Shown here: positions 15,960-23,544 of the stretch, one piece after another
Layout of the letters: each line of letters begins with the position of its first letter
Numbering within the stretch: the stretch's first letter is position 1
DNA from: Candidatus Woodwardiibium gallinarum
GTDB taxonomy: Bacteria > Bacillota > Clostridia > Oscillospirales > CAG-382
Direction: 5' to 3'
NCBI GenBank assembly: GCA_904419545.1
Contig: CAJFRY010000026.1
Span: forward strand, 587-37,041
DNA length: 36,455 nt
The notes under the pieces: generated by a model
Told to the model about the DNA's origin: nothing
Databases searched by the model: none
The model's input: only the letters and a program-made list of their open reading frames with translations
Program-made: the position numbers and the translations under genes

Positions 15960-16433
15960 TCAAGAGGTCATAACGCTGCTGTCCGGCGCGACGGACAGCG
16001 TCAGTTTGCTCTGCTCGGCCACGTTGCCCACAATCTCGACGGTATAATCGATGTTCAGCTTGCCGCCCAGCTCGGTAATGTCGCAGTCAAGGGATTTGGT
16101 GGAAACACGAAGCTGCATCGGAAAATAGCCGGTGTCATACACGCAGTCGTGGCTCTTGCCCGCCTCGAAGATCATATGGGTGTTCAACTGGCCGGTGCGG
16201 TTAACCGCAACCATATCGCCGCAGAGCGAAACGGTCGTCCTGGTACCGCCGAAGCCGCTGTCCTCCGCCTCGATATACTGCAATTGCAGCATGTTGCCGG
16301 TTTTCTTCATAATGCCGGAGGCGCTGCTCTCTATGCGCTCGGTTTCCGCGCCGTCCACTCCATAGGGACCGTTTTCGGTCAGGCGCTCGGTAGTAATATT
16401 TATATTTACAGGTATTTTCATACGGATAACCAT
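15960..16433 (-). CDS. DUF1934 (YwiB-like) calycin-type protein
   Basis: A 157-residue small beta-barrel protein of the DUF1934/YwiB family; biological role unknown. Beta strands alternate throughout (MKIPVNINITT, NMLQLQYIEAEDSGFGGTRTTVSL, MIFEAGKSHDCVYDTGYFPMQLRVST, KLNIDYTVEI), as in the calycin fold. The start at 16433 is preferred: GGAGG (16456-16460) lies 22 nt upstream, but an 8-bp hairpin fills that spacer and would bring SD and ATG into normal distance. A downstream ATG at 16421 is the alternative and gives the usual family N-terminus. It lies in the ddl-to-rnhA operon. Confidence 0.85.
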   Translation of the reverse strand: MVIRMKIPVNINITTERLTENGPYGVDGAETERIESSASGIMKKTGNMLQLQYIEAEDSGFGGTRTTVSLCGDMVAVNRTGQLNTHMIFEAGKSHDCVYDTGYFPMQLRVSTKSLDCDITELGGKLNIDYTVEIVGNVAEQSKLTLSVAPDSSVMTS

Positions 16434-16434
16434 A

Positions 16435-16460
16435 GCTTTCGCTGCGCGAAAGCATCCTCC
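16435..16460 (-). promoter_or_regulatory. Hairpin between SD and start codon of the DUF1934 gene
   Basis: On the minus strand GGAGG (16460-16456) is followed by the perfect hairpin GCTTTCGC-GCA-GCGAAAGC (16453-16435) and then T-ATG. Unfolded, the spacer is 22 nt, too long for normal initiation. Folded, it shrinks to about 3 nt. The stem may set or tune translation. Confidence 0.5.
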
Positions 16461-16553
16461 TTTCAGAATGATATAGATACAGTTCCGGCACGCCAAGGTC
16501 CGCAGCGCGGACGCACGGCACAGCCATTTTTGAAGCCGGCGCGGCGTTATGGA

Positions 16554-17384
16554 TCAATAGCGGTCGATGTCCACAAGCTCGGCGCGGATATTTCTTCCAA
16601 GGAAACGGTGCGCATTCTCGGTAAAGCCATCGATGTCGTCGCTGACATAAAACATACGGCGCGCATCCGCGCCTCCTGCACACGGCGGCGCGCACAGCCC
16701 GCAGGCGTGCAGCACATCACGAATGCGCAGCACGGCCTCGATGGACGAGTTGACGAGCACGCTGTCCTGCAGAATGTTGCCGATTACGCCCGACAGCAGC
16801 GGGTAATGCGTACAGCCGAGAATGACGGCGTCCGGCCTTTCTGCCGCGATGTCGGAAAGATATTCGCGCGCGATCAGCTCGGCTACGCGGTCGTCGGGTG
16901 CGGTATAACCGTTTTCAACAAGCGGCACAAACATCGGACAGGCACGCGGCAGAATACGCAGCGCCTTATCCTTTTCACGCAGCGCACGCTCGAACGCGCC
17001 GCTTTTGATCGTCGCCGCCGTACCGAGGATGGCCACCTTGCCGCCGCCGGCCTGCGCGATTGCGTACGCGCGGTCGACCGCGCCCTCGATCACACCCACG
17101 ACCGGCACATCCAGCCGCTCGGACAACAGGCCGAGCGCGTTGGAGGATGCGGTCCCGCAGGCGACAAGAATAGCCTTGACGGCCTTGGACATCAGGAAAT
17201 GCGCGTCCTGCAGCGAATACTTTCGGATGGCTTCCACAGTGCGCGTACCGTATGGCAGCCGCGCCGTATCCCCGAAATAAACATAGCTTTCAGCCGGCAG
17301 GATCCGCTCGAGTTGGTATGCGGCGGACAGACCGCCCACACCCGAATCGAATATGCCGACCGGCTGTTCAGCGGCGGCACGCAT
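16554..17384 (-). CDS. murI: Glutamate racemase
   Basis: A 276-residue enzyme making D-glutamate for peptidoglycan. It opens with the family signature PVGIFDSGVGGLS and contains YFGDTARLPYG. The two catalytic cysteines lie in LVACGTASSNAL and ILGCTHYPLL (the first motif usually reads ACNTAS; Gly replaces Asn here). Length is normal. ATG 17384 gives the typical short N-terminus; an in-frame ATG at 17414 is the alternative. Either start lies within the end of ddl, so the two wall-precursor genes are coupled. Confidence 0.93.
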   Translation of the reverse strand: MRAAAEQPVGIFDSGVGGLSAAYQLERILPAESYVYFGDTARLPYGTRTVEAIRKYSLQDAHFLMSKAVKAILVACGTASSNALGLLSERLDVPVVGVIEGAVDRAYAIAQAGGGKVAILGTAATIKSGAFERALREKDKALRILPRACPMFVPLVENGYTAPDDRVAELIAREYLSDIAAERPDAVILGCTHYPLLSGVIGNILQDSVLVNSSIEAVLRIRDVLHACGLCAPPCAGGADARRMFYVSDDIDGFTENAHRFLGRNIRAELVDIDRY

Positions 17385-18429
17385 CTTCGACAAGCCGGTC
17401 GATAAGCTCCGCATAGGTCAGCCCGCTCCGCCGCATAAGCTGCGGATACATGCTGATCGCCGTAAAGCCCGGGAGCGTATTGATCTCGTTGAAATAAACG
17501 GTCTCATCCGCAGTGACGAAAAAATCCACGCGTGACAGGCCCGTACAGCCGAGCGCACGGAAAATCCGCCCCGCTGTCCCGCGGATAATCTCGGCCGTCT
17601 CGGGCCGGAGCCGCGCGGGTATGTAGTATTCGGCGACATCGCTGATATACTTCGTTTCATAATCATAGAAATCGCTGTTGGGTGCAATCTCACCGCACTC
17701 GGAAACAAAATCCCGCTCGCCGCCGAGAACAGCAACCTCCACCTCCCGGCCGACGACGGCTTCCTCCATCAGCACAAGACGGTCGTTTTCAAACGCCTTT
17801 TCAATGCCGGCAATCAGCTCCGCACGGCTGCGCGCCTTGGTGATGCCGACCGAACTGCCCGCGTTGGCGGGCTTGACAAACACAGGGTAGCCCAGTTTTT
17901 CCTCCGCCGCACAGACAGCCGCGTTCATATCAAAATCCGGCCCGGCGGTCAGCTCCACGCTCGCGGCCATCGAAATGCCCAGCCCCGCGCAGAGGCGCTT
18001 GGTGGCAATCTTGTTCATACACACGGCGCTGGCATAGGTGTCGCAGCCGACATACGGAATTCCGGCCAGTGTCAGCAGGCCCTGCACGGTCCCGTCTTCC
18101 CCGTTTTTGCCGTGGAGCACAGGGAACACCACATCTACCCGCCGGACGGCGAACGTCCCCGCCGCCTTATCCAGAAGCAGCAGTCCATGGTGCGCGCTGC
18201 AGGGCGAAACAACACAGGGAACAAGGTTTTCGGCGTCATCCTGCCATGTATGACAGCGGATTGCATCAACAGGGCCGGTATACCAGAACCACCGGCCGTC
18301 CTTCGTGATGCCGATCATCATAAGCTCATATTTTGTTTCGTCCAGATTCTCCGCCACGAAGCAGGCCGAAAGGTCGCTGATCTCGTGCTCGGTAGACTGG
18401 CCGCCGAAAAGTACCGCCAAAGTTTTCAT
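17368..18429 (-). CDS. ddl: D-alanine--D-alanine ligase
   Basis: A 353-residue ATP-grasp ligase joining two D-Ala for peptidoglycan. It starts with the classic KTLAVLFGGQSTEHEIS. HGKNGEDGTVQGLLTLAGIPYVG (family: HGxxGEDGxxQGxL) is the N-domain motif, VFVKPANAGSSVGITK lies in the ATP-binding region, and NEINTLPGFTAISMYP carries the metal ligands. ATG 18429 is preceded by GGAGAAGAAACCG; the frame is open further upstream through the promoter but that part is not coding. First gene of the unit running to rnhA, with a promoter at 18485-18513. Confidence 0.95.
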   Translation of the reverse strand: MKTLAVLFGGQSTEHEISDLSACFVAENLDETKYELMMIGITKDGRWFWYTGPVDAIRCHTWQDDAENLVPCVVSPCSAHHGLLLLDKAAGTFAVRRVDVVFPVLHGKNGEDGTVQGLLTLAGIPYVGCDTYASAVCMNKIATKRLCAGLGISMAASVELTAGPDFDMNAAVCAAEEKLGYPVFVKPANAGSSVGITKARSRAELIAGIEKAFENDRLVLMEEAVVGREVEVAVLGGERDFVSECGEIAPNSDFYDYETKYISDVAEYYIPARLRPETAEIIRGTAGRIFRALGCTGLSRVDFFVTADETVYFNEINTLPGFTAISMYPQLMRRSGLTYAELIDRLVEDACRR

Positions 18430-18484
18430 CGGTTTCTTCTCCAAATCCAATTCAATTTTGCAAGCGCTTAACGCCTTACAATAT

Positions 18485-18513
18485 AGTATATCAAAAAAAC
18501 TGCGTTTTGTAAA
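18485..18513 (-). promoter_or_regulatory. Sigma-A type promoter of ddl
   Basis: On the minus strand TTTACA (18508-18513) and TATACT (18485-18490) are 17 bp apart. It sits in the 91-bp gap behind the ABC transporter gene and would drive ddl-murI-DUF1934-dnaD-dnaI-rnhA. Confidence 0.7.
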
Positions 18514-18520
18514 CAGCCCT

Positions 18521-20245
18521 TTAGGCACGGAACTGATATTTATACAGTCCCGCATACATCCCGTCCGCGGCCATCAGCTCCTCGTGCGTACCGCGCTCGG
18601 TCACGCCGTCCTTGGTCATAACAATGATTTCATCGGCGTTGCGCACGGTGGAAAGCCGGTGGGCGACGACAATGCAGGTACGCCCTGCGGCAAGACGCTC
18701 AAGCGCGGACTGAATCTGCATTTCAGTGGCGTTGTCCAGCGCGCTTGTCGCCTCGTCCAAAATCAGGATAGAGGGATTTTTCAAGAACACGCGCGCGATG
18801 GAGATACGCTGCTTCTGCCCGCCGGAGAGTTTGACGCCGCGTTCGCCGACCTCAGTATCGTACCCGTTGGGCAGCGAAAGGATGTACTCGTGGATGTTGG
18901 CGCACCTCGCGGCCTCCTCCACCTCCGAGTCGGACGCGTCGGGGCGGCCATAGGCAATGTTGTCCCGAATGCTGCCTGCGAACAGAAACACATCCTGCGC
19001 AACGATACCGATGTTTTTCCGCAGTGCGTAGCGCGTCATATTCCGAATATCTATCCCGTCGATGGTGATGCATCCCGCATCCAGTTCATAGAAACGTGGA
19101 ATCAGATGGCAAAGCGTGGTCTTCCCGCCGCCGGACGGGCCGACCAGCGCGACAGTGCGCCCCTTTTCAATGGAAAGCGAAAGGCCGTCGATTACCTGTG
19201 TTTCCCCGCCTTCGGCGGATTTATAGCTGAAGCGCACATCTTCAAAACGGATAGCGCCCTCCAGCCGCTCCGGCTCGAGCGCGCCCGGCGCGTCGGTTTC
19301 GACGGGAACGTCCATAATCTCCAAAAAACGCGCGAATCCCGTCATTCCGTTCTGCAGTTGTTCAAAAATGGCCACAATACGGTTGACCGGCTTGAGAAAC
19401 ATGTTGATGTACAGCAAAAACGCAGCAAACTCGCCGACGTCGATACGGCCGTAATAGAAGAACAGTCCGCCCGCAACCAGCACCGCAAGATAAAGCAGGT
19501 CCATAAAGAAGCTGGTGCCCGAATGGAACACGCCCATAATGCGGTAGGAGTCGCCCCGTGCGCGCTTGAATCGCTCGTTGGCGCGGTCAAAGCCCGCATT
19601 TTCGTAGTCCTCGGCGGTATACGCACGCGTCACACGAATGCCGGAAATGCTCGTTTCGAGATTGGCGTTGATTTCGGCAATCTCCTCGCGCGCCTTTTTG
19701 AACGCACGATTCATCTCCCTGCGCGTCTTAACGGCAAACAGCACGATAAAGGGCAGGAACGCAAACACGATGACCGTCAGCCAGATATCGATCGTCGCCA
19801 GCATCACGAACGACCCGACGAGCATAATTGCCGAGAGGAACAAATCCTCCGGCCCGTGATGTGCCAGCTCCGAAACGTCAAACAGGTCGTTGACAAGCCG
19901 GGACATCACCGCGCCGGTTTTGTTTTCGTCGTAAAACGAAAACGGCAGCCTCTGCAGCCTGCGGAACATATCCCGACGCATATCGCCCTGCATCCGCACG
20001 CCGACGACGTGGCCCCAGTACTGGATGATGTAATTGAGCAGTGCCTTGAGCGCATAGATGCCCAGAAGGACCCCCGCCCAAATCAGCAGCATGCGCAGAT
20101 TCTGCGACGGGACATAGTCATTGATGATGTCTTTTGCGATAATGGGATAAAACAGATCGCACAGCGCCACGATGAAGGCGCAGAGCATATCGATGAGAAA
20201 CAGTTTTTTATGCGGCTTGTAATAGCGAATGAATTTCCTGACCAT
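18521..20245 (-). CDS. ABC exporter, fused membrane and ATPase domains
   Basis: A 574-residue half-transporter of the type IV exporter family (MsbA/BmrA-like), expected to work as a homodimer. Six membrane helices lie within residues about 15-300. The ATPase part has Walker A GPSGGGKTT (369-377), Q-loop AQD, signature LSGGQKQR (473-480), Walker B ILILDEATSALD (493-504) and switch VAHRLST. Both ATP sites would therefore be catalytically intact, in contrast to the heterodimer at 29107-33134. ATG 20245 is chosen because it gives the family start (VRKFIRYYKPHKK). A consensus promoter lies at 20298-20326. The longer open frame upstream runs antisense into spoVT and is not coding. The substrate is unknown. 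Confidence 0.9.
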   Translation of the reverse strand: MVRKFIRYYKPHKKLFLIDMLCAFIVALCDLFYPIIAKDIINDYVPSQNLRMLLIWAGVLLGIYALKALLNYIIQYWGHVVGVRMQGDMRRDMFRRLQRLPFSFYDENKTGAVMSRLVNDLFDVSELAHHGPEDLFLSAIMLVGSFVMLATIDIWLTVIVFAFLPFIVLFAVKTRREMNRAFKKAREEIAEINANLETSISGIRVTRAYTAEDYENAGFDRANERFKRARGDSYRIMGVFHSGTSFFMDLLYLAVLVAGGLFFYYGRIDVGEFAAFLLYINMFLKPVNRIVAIFEQLQNGMTGFARFLEIMDVPVETDAPGALEPERLEGAIRFEDVRFSYKSAEGGETQVIDGLSLSIEKGRTVALVGPSGGGKTTLCHLIPRFYELDAGCITIDGIDIRNMTRYALRKNIGIVAQDVFLFAGSIRDNIAYGRPDASDSEVEEAARCANIHEYILSLPNGYDTEVGERGVKLSGGQKQRISIARVFLKNPSILILDEATSALDNATEMQIQSALERLAAGRTCIVVAHRLSTVRNADEIIVMTKDGVTERGTHEELMAADGMYAGLYKYQFRA

Positions 20246-20297
20246 ACGAATAAAACCCTTGTCCGTATACTTGTGCGCCGAAGGCTGCACCTTATGT

Positions 20298-20326
20298 ATT
20301 ATATACGCCCGCGCTCCAGAAGTCAA
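20298..20326 (-). promoter_or_regulatory. Sigma-A type promoter of the ABC exporter gene
   Basis: On the minus strand TTGACT (20321-20326) and TATAAT (20298-20303) are 17 bp apart, about 50 nt upstream of the ATG at 20245. Confidence 0.8.
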
Positions 20327-20534
20327 GCAAGGATTTCGTTTTGCACAATTTTGCACGCGAGCGGAAAGGTTCGGCAGCGTATGTTGTAATTCGGCGGAAA
20401 TAAAATAAATAGCGAATCCGGAAAGCGGGACGGGAGTGGCTATGCCGCCCGTTTTTGCATCTGAGCATTTTCTTCCCGAATCTGCCTTCAAAAATCTGAA
20501 AAGCCAAAAAGACGGCATCCCTGCCTTTTGCTTT

Positions 20535-20563
20535 TGTATATTGAACCGTTTTTTACATAAAAT
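20535..20563 (+). promoter_or_regulatory. Candidate sporulation-sigma promoter of spoVT
   Basis: TGTATATT (20535-20542) and CATAAAAT (20556-20563) resemble sigma-G or sigma-E elements (TGMATA or KMATATT with CATAC/A-type -10). The spacer is 13-15 bp depending on which is read, slightly short for sigma-G. It lies about 40 nt upstream of the spoVT ATG. Confidence 0.4.
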
Positions 20564-20600
20564 AACAGTACAATCGACAAAACAAAGGGGAATTTCAAAT

Positions 20601-21134
20601 ATGAAAGCAACGGGCATAGTCAGACGGATTGACGACCTCGGGCGGGTGGTCATCCCCAAAGAAATCAGACGCGTGCTGAAAATCCGTGAGGGCGACCCTC
20701 TGGAAATATTCGTGGAAAACGACGGCGAAGTGATCTTCAAAAAATATTCGCAGATCGCCGAGATTGAACGGAGCGGCACGCTTCTGTGCGAAGCCGTACA
20801 GAAATACAGCGGCTTTGCTACCGCACTGTGTGACAAAAGCGAGATTCGCTTCATCGCAGGCGAAAGCAAAAAGGATTTTGTCGGCAAGCCCCTTTCCGCA
20901 GCGCTGCAGCGCGCCATCGAAAAGCGGCAGGGCTATATTCCCGCCGACGGCGAGGACCTGCCGCTCTTCGACTATGGCGACGCTCAGGCGGCGGCAGTTT
21001 ATCCTATCGTTGCCGAAGGGCTCATCGCCGGCGCACTGCTGGCCGTGGACAGCGGCGACCGTCCCTTTGAGGAAGCGGATAAGAAGCTGCTGGCCGCCGG
21101 CGCACTATTTCTTTCCAAACAGATGGAATTGTAA
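20601..21134 (+). CDS. spoVT: Stage V sporulation protein T (AbrB/GAF regulator)
   Basis: A 177-residue forespore transcription factor. Residues 1-50 form the AbrB-type swapped-hairpin DNA-binding domain (KATGIVRRIDDLGRVVIPKEIRR then IREGDPLEIFVENDGEVIFKKY). Residues about 55-177 form a GAF-like sensor domain, ending KKLLAAGALFLSKQMEL. Length equals B. subtilis SpoVT (178). The ATG follows AAAGGGG. SpoVT tunes sigma-G regulons, so its presence together with spoIIIA supports an endospore former. Confidence 0.93.
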   Translation: MKATGIVRRIDDLGRVVIPKEIRRVLKIREGDPLEIFVENDGEVIFKKYSQIAEIERSGTLLCEAVQKYSGFATALCDKSEIRFIAGESKKDFVGKPLSAALQRAIEKRQGYIPADGEDLPLFDYGDAQAAAVYPIVAEGLIAGALLAVDSGDRPFEEADKKLLAAGALFLSKQMEL

Positions 21135-21144
21135 AGCCGCGCGC

Positions 21145-21176
21145 AAAAAGCGCGTTCCTGCAGGAACGCGCTTTTT
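21145..21176. terminator. Bidirectional terminator between spoVT and the discoidin-like gene
   Basis: AAAAAGCGCGTTCC-TGCA-GGAACGCGCTTTTT is a fully symmetric stem with A/T flanks. It can end transcription of spoVT on the plus strand and of the convergent gene at 21190 on the minus strand. Confidence 0.9.
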
Positions 21177-21189
21177 ATATCGGATTTGC

Positions 21190-21921
21190 TTACGCTCTCT
21201 TCCTGATAACGACGGCGGCGCCGATCACGGCGACGACGGCGAGAATCGCAACCGCAGCCACACCCGCGTCAGACGTAGACGGCGTGGAAGAAACGGGAAC
21301 CGAGCTGTCGTCTGCTGCGTCGGAAGATGTGTCGACGGAGCCATCGCCACCCTCGGCGGATTCGCCGGTGGCGTAGACCTCAATCTCGGAAACCATAAAG
21401 AACATCTCTTTGATCTTGATCTCTACGGAGATTGTTTCCGCATCGATCGGCTCGGAAAGCGGCAGCTCAAGCCACTCAATCGTCGCTCCCGCTGTGCAGC
21501 TCAGAGTTCCGATTTCCTCATCATCAGCATAGACCTTGATATATTCCGCCTGTTCAATCACAGGTGCAACCTGCATACGCACTTTGGTAATGCCGAGACC
21601 CTCGCCCTGGAGGTCAATATCCACCTTTCCGACGCGGTCAGTCAGATTGGTTCTGATATTGCTCGCATCATTGTCATTGCAATAGAAGCAGAACCAAGGA
21701 GAACGCCCGAGTTCAGCCTCCTTGTCGCCATAATTGAAGCTACCCGTCTCGTCAAACACACCATCCGTCAGGTCATTGTCATACTGCGGAATCGCTTCAT
21801 GCGGCTCTACGCCGGACCACGGCTTGTTGAGCGCAACGTTCTTTTCCTCTGCCGAGACAAACACGCAGCAAAGCGATACTGCAAGCGCAACGGCAAGAAA
21901 CACGGAAATAAACTTCTTCAT
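21190..21921 (-). CDS. Discoidin-like surface protein with C-terminal membrane anchor (copy 1)
   Basis: A 243-residue protein. Residues 1-24 form a signal peptide ending VFVSAEE. The following domain (about 27-188) begins NVALNKPWSGVEP and has DNDLTDGVFD, the entry pattern of F5/8 type C (discoidin) carbohydrate-binding modules. It ends with the strand MFFMVSEIEVYA. A Ser/Asp-rich linker (about 190-217) leads to TSDAG, a membrane helix, and the tail RKRA. It should be displayed outside the cell. A paralog with the same layout lies at 26820-27485. Start 21921 gives the same N-terminus as the paralog; AAAGG lies about 13 nt upstream. The ligand is unknown. Confidence 0.8.
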   Translation of the reverse strand: MKKFISVFLAVALAVSLCCVFVSAEEKNVALNKPWSGVEPHEAIPQYDNDLTDGVFDETGSFNYGDKEAELGRSPWFCFYCNDNDASNIRTNLTDRVGKVDIDLQGEGLGITKVRMQVAPVIEQAEYIKVYADDEEIGTLSCTAGATIEWLELPLSEPIDAETISVEIKIKEMFFMVSEIEVYATGESAEGGDGSVDTSSDAADDSSVPVSSTPSTSDAGVAAVAILAVVAVIGAAVVIRKRA

Positions 21922-22239
21922 CGTCTGTTGCATCCTTTCTTTCGGAGGTCCGCCTGTTGCGGTCGATCGAACAGGAAGTACACCCCATAATATGAACATA
22001 TTTTAACACATCCATGTCCGCTTGTCAATAGATGTTTCACGGTACCGTAAAAATGTCTGTACGCTGCAATCAAGGGGAAACCGGAACCGAAAGAAACGGT
22101 GGCGCTCATTATCAGAATAAGGCTTAAATTTTTATATGACGCTGAACACAGGCTGTGCCGGCGCTCTGCGTTTGAAAGAAAGCGCAGTGCGTGTAAGGGG
22201 ATATACTTTTTGTGCATCCTTCCTTGCCGGTTGCCATTC
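21922..22239. other. Spacer between discoidin-like gene and integrase remnant
   Basis: It holds the promoter at 22000-22028 and about 200 bp without a recognisable gene. The segment 22099-22239 is open in two frames, but the translation does not look like integrase; it is probably the far side of a deletion joint. Confidence 0.4.
22000..22028 (-). promoter_or_regulatory. Sigma-A type promoter of discoidin-like copy 1
   Basis: On the minus strand TTGACA (22023-22028) and TAAAAT (22000-22005) are 17 bp apart, about 75 nt upstream of the ATG. Confidence 0.8.
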
Positions 22240-22699
22240 AGCGTTAGGCGACGACGCTTATATGGATTACGGTTTAATCATCTGCCAGGCCAACGGCCGC
22301 CCGATTATGACGGAACACTTAAACAAGCGATTCAAGGAAGTTCTTACGCAACTGAACGACCCCACAATCCATGCTGACAATGTAGTGTTCCACAGTCTGC
22401 GGCACACAAGCACGGGCGTAAAACTGCGGCTTTCCAAGGGCGACCTGAAAGCGGTGCAGGGCGACGGCGGGTGGAACTCTCCCGATATGGTGACAAGGCG
22501 GTACGCGCATATTCTCGATGAAGATCGCCGCCGTTTGGCGGACGAAATGGAGCAATCCTTTTACAAAGGAGCAAGCGAAGAACCGGCATCCGCTGCCACG
22601 CCTGCGCTTGATGTGCAGACGGTTATGAATCTGATCAGCAGCAATCCCGAACTGTTCAAAAAAGCATTGGAAGCCATCCAGTTTGCGAATAACACCTGA
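22240..22699 (+). pseudogene. C-terminal remnant of a tyrosine recombinase (integrase)
   Basis: About 150 codons of the catalytic half of a phage/ICE-type integrase. Readable parts are MDYGLIICQANGRPI, the box VFHSLRHTSTGVKL (His/Arg of the active site), GDGGWNSPDMVTRRYAHILDED with the nucleophilic Tyr, and a family-typical tail LADEMEQSFYKG. The arm-binding domain, core-binding domain and first catalytic Arg are missing, and the sequence upstream of 22240 does not match. It points at tRNA-Arg 245 bp away, so it is the scar of an element integrated there. The frame is open from 22136 but that part is probably unrelated. Confidence 0.8.
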
Positions 22700-22704
22700 C
22701 TTTA

Positions 22705-22875
22705 TTAGCAGTCCGCAAATTAGCAAAATACATCGTATTAGCAAATGGGGTAAAAATCAAACGAAATTCCCTTGCATTATGCGATGTTTATCAGCAAAAA
22801 AACGGATACGGGTTTATTAGCAAAAAGATGGGTAATAATGCTGAAATTTTGGGCAAGTGATTAGCAATTAGCAAA
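22705..22875 (+). repeat. Array of seven TTAGCAAA-type repeats
   Basis: TTAGCA or TCAGCA followed by A-runs occurs at 22705, 22720, 22738, 22791, 22817, 22861 and 22868, all in the same orientation. Most copies extend to TTAGCAAA. The array fills the AT-rich gap between the integrase remnant and tRNA-Arg. Arm-type integrase binding sites are a natural reading, since they cluster as direct repeats beside attachment sites. The assignment is inference. Confidence 0.65.
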
Positions 22876-22944
22876 TCGTCCGAAAAGAGCAGAAAACAAG
22901 AAAAGCCGAAAACCCTGTAATATCAAGGCTTTCGGCATCATTGG

Positions 22945-23021
22945 TGGCGCGCCAGAAGGAGCTCGAATCCCTGACCTTCCGCTTAGGAGGCGGATGCTCT
23001 ATCCAACTGAGCTACTGGCGC
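22945..23021 (-). tRNA. tRNA-Arg (anticodon CCT)
   Basis: The minus strand forms a complete cloverleaf: acceptor GCGCCAG with CTGGCGC, anticodon arm TCCGC-CTCCTAA-GCGGA with CCT, and T-arm AGGGATTCGAGCTCCT. CCA is encoded at 22947-22945. tRNA-Arg(CCT) genes are frequent attachment sites, and an integrase remnant lies just past the 3' end. Confidence 0.95.
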
Positions 23022-23310
23022 ATATGAAATTCGGAACACCTCTGACGGCAAATCGGGGAACGCTTTCCGTTCTCCCGGCAGGCGGTCGCTCCATCTCTTA
23101 CGGTCCGAAAACTGCAAACCGCTTTTGCTGTTGCCGCAATCTTCATCCCGAACGCAGCGCATCCGAAAAGGAATATCCGTCCGCGCCTTCCGCTTGTCCG
23201 CGCATCCGGCAGATACGTTCGGCGCACATGGCGCACATTTTATTTTACACAGATCAGGCCGGTTTGTCAATACCTCGCCGGAGAATTTCCGGCTGCCGCG
23301 ACAAGAAGTA
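23022..23310. other. Long leader region of tRNA-Arg, no gene seen
   Basis: About 290 bp between the tRNA 5' end and the rubredoxin terminator. It contains the promoter at 23242-23270, which leaves an unusually long stretch of about 210 nt upstream of the tRNA. Open frames here read into the tRNA itself and are spurious. Confidence 0.45.
23242..23270 (-). promoter_or_regulatory. Consensus promoter upstream of tRNA-Arg
   Basis: On the minus strand TTGACA (23265-23270) and TAAAAT (23242-23247) are 17 bp apart. The nearest gene downstream is tRNA-Arg. Confidence 0.75.
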
Positions 23311-23342
23311 AAAAAGAGGACGGCACAAAGCCCTCCTCTTTT
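23311..23342 (-). terminator. Rho-independent terminator of the redox operon
   Basis: On the minus strand AAAAGAGGA-GGGC, a short loop, and GCC-GTCCTCTTTTTT form a strong stem followed by T. It lies about 45 nt past the rubredoxin stop. Confidence 0.85.
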
Positions 23343-23385
23343 CGGATTCCCGATCCCTCGCCGCGCCGGAAACGCAGCCGGAATC

Positions 23386-23523
23386 TCATTCCTCCACGGG
23401 TGCAAACTCGCTCTTCGGCACGCCGCAGAGCGGGCACGTCCAATCGTCCGGCAGGTCGGCAAAGGGAACGCCCTCCGCCTCCTCGTCGTACACATACTCG
23501 CAAACCTGACAAATGTACTTCAT
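23386..23523 (-). CDS. Rubredoxin
   Basis: A 45-residue iron-sulfur electron carrier. It begins [13 protein letters not shown] and carries the two Cys pairs of the Fe site at residues 5 and 8 and 30 and 33 ([12 protein letters not shown]). Length is slightly shorter than the usual 52-54 but all core residues are present. ATG 23523 follows AGGAGGAAATCAAGG. It is 21 bp behind the CoA-disulfide-reductase-like gene and is the last gene before the terminator. In anaerobes rubredoxin passes electrons from NAD(P)H oxidoreductases to peroxide- or oxygen-reducing enzymes, and the flavoprotein next door is a plausible partner (inference). Confidence 0.95.
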   Translation of the reverse strand: MKYICQVCEYVYDEEAEGVPFADLPDDWTCPLCGVPKSEFAPVEE

Positions 23524-23544
23524 CCTTGATTTCCTCCTGTATAT

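Noticed and set aside
20246..20917. N-terminal extension of the ABC exporter frame by 224 codons
   Set aside because: The extension crosses the promoter at 20298-20326 and runs antisense through the start of spoVT. The family start is at 20245.
22705..22875. CRISPR array
   Set aside because: The repeats are only 7-9 bp, spacing is irregular, and there are no cas genes. Integrase arm sites are a better reading.
22983..23495. Protein ending in APVAQLDRASAS
   Set aside because: This is the well-known false translation of a tRNA-Arg gene; the frame overlaps tRNA-Arg and the rubredoxin gene.
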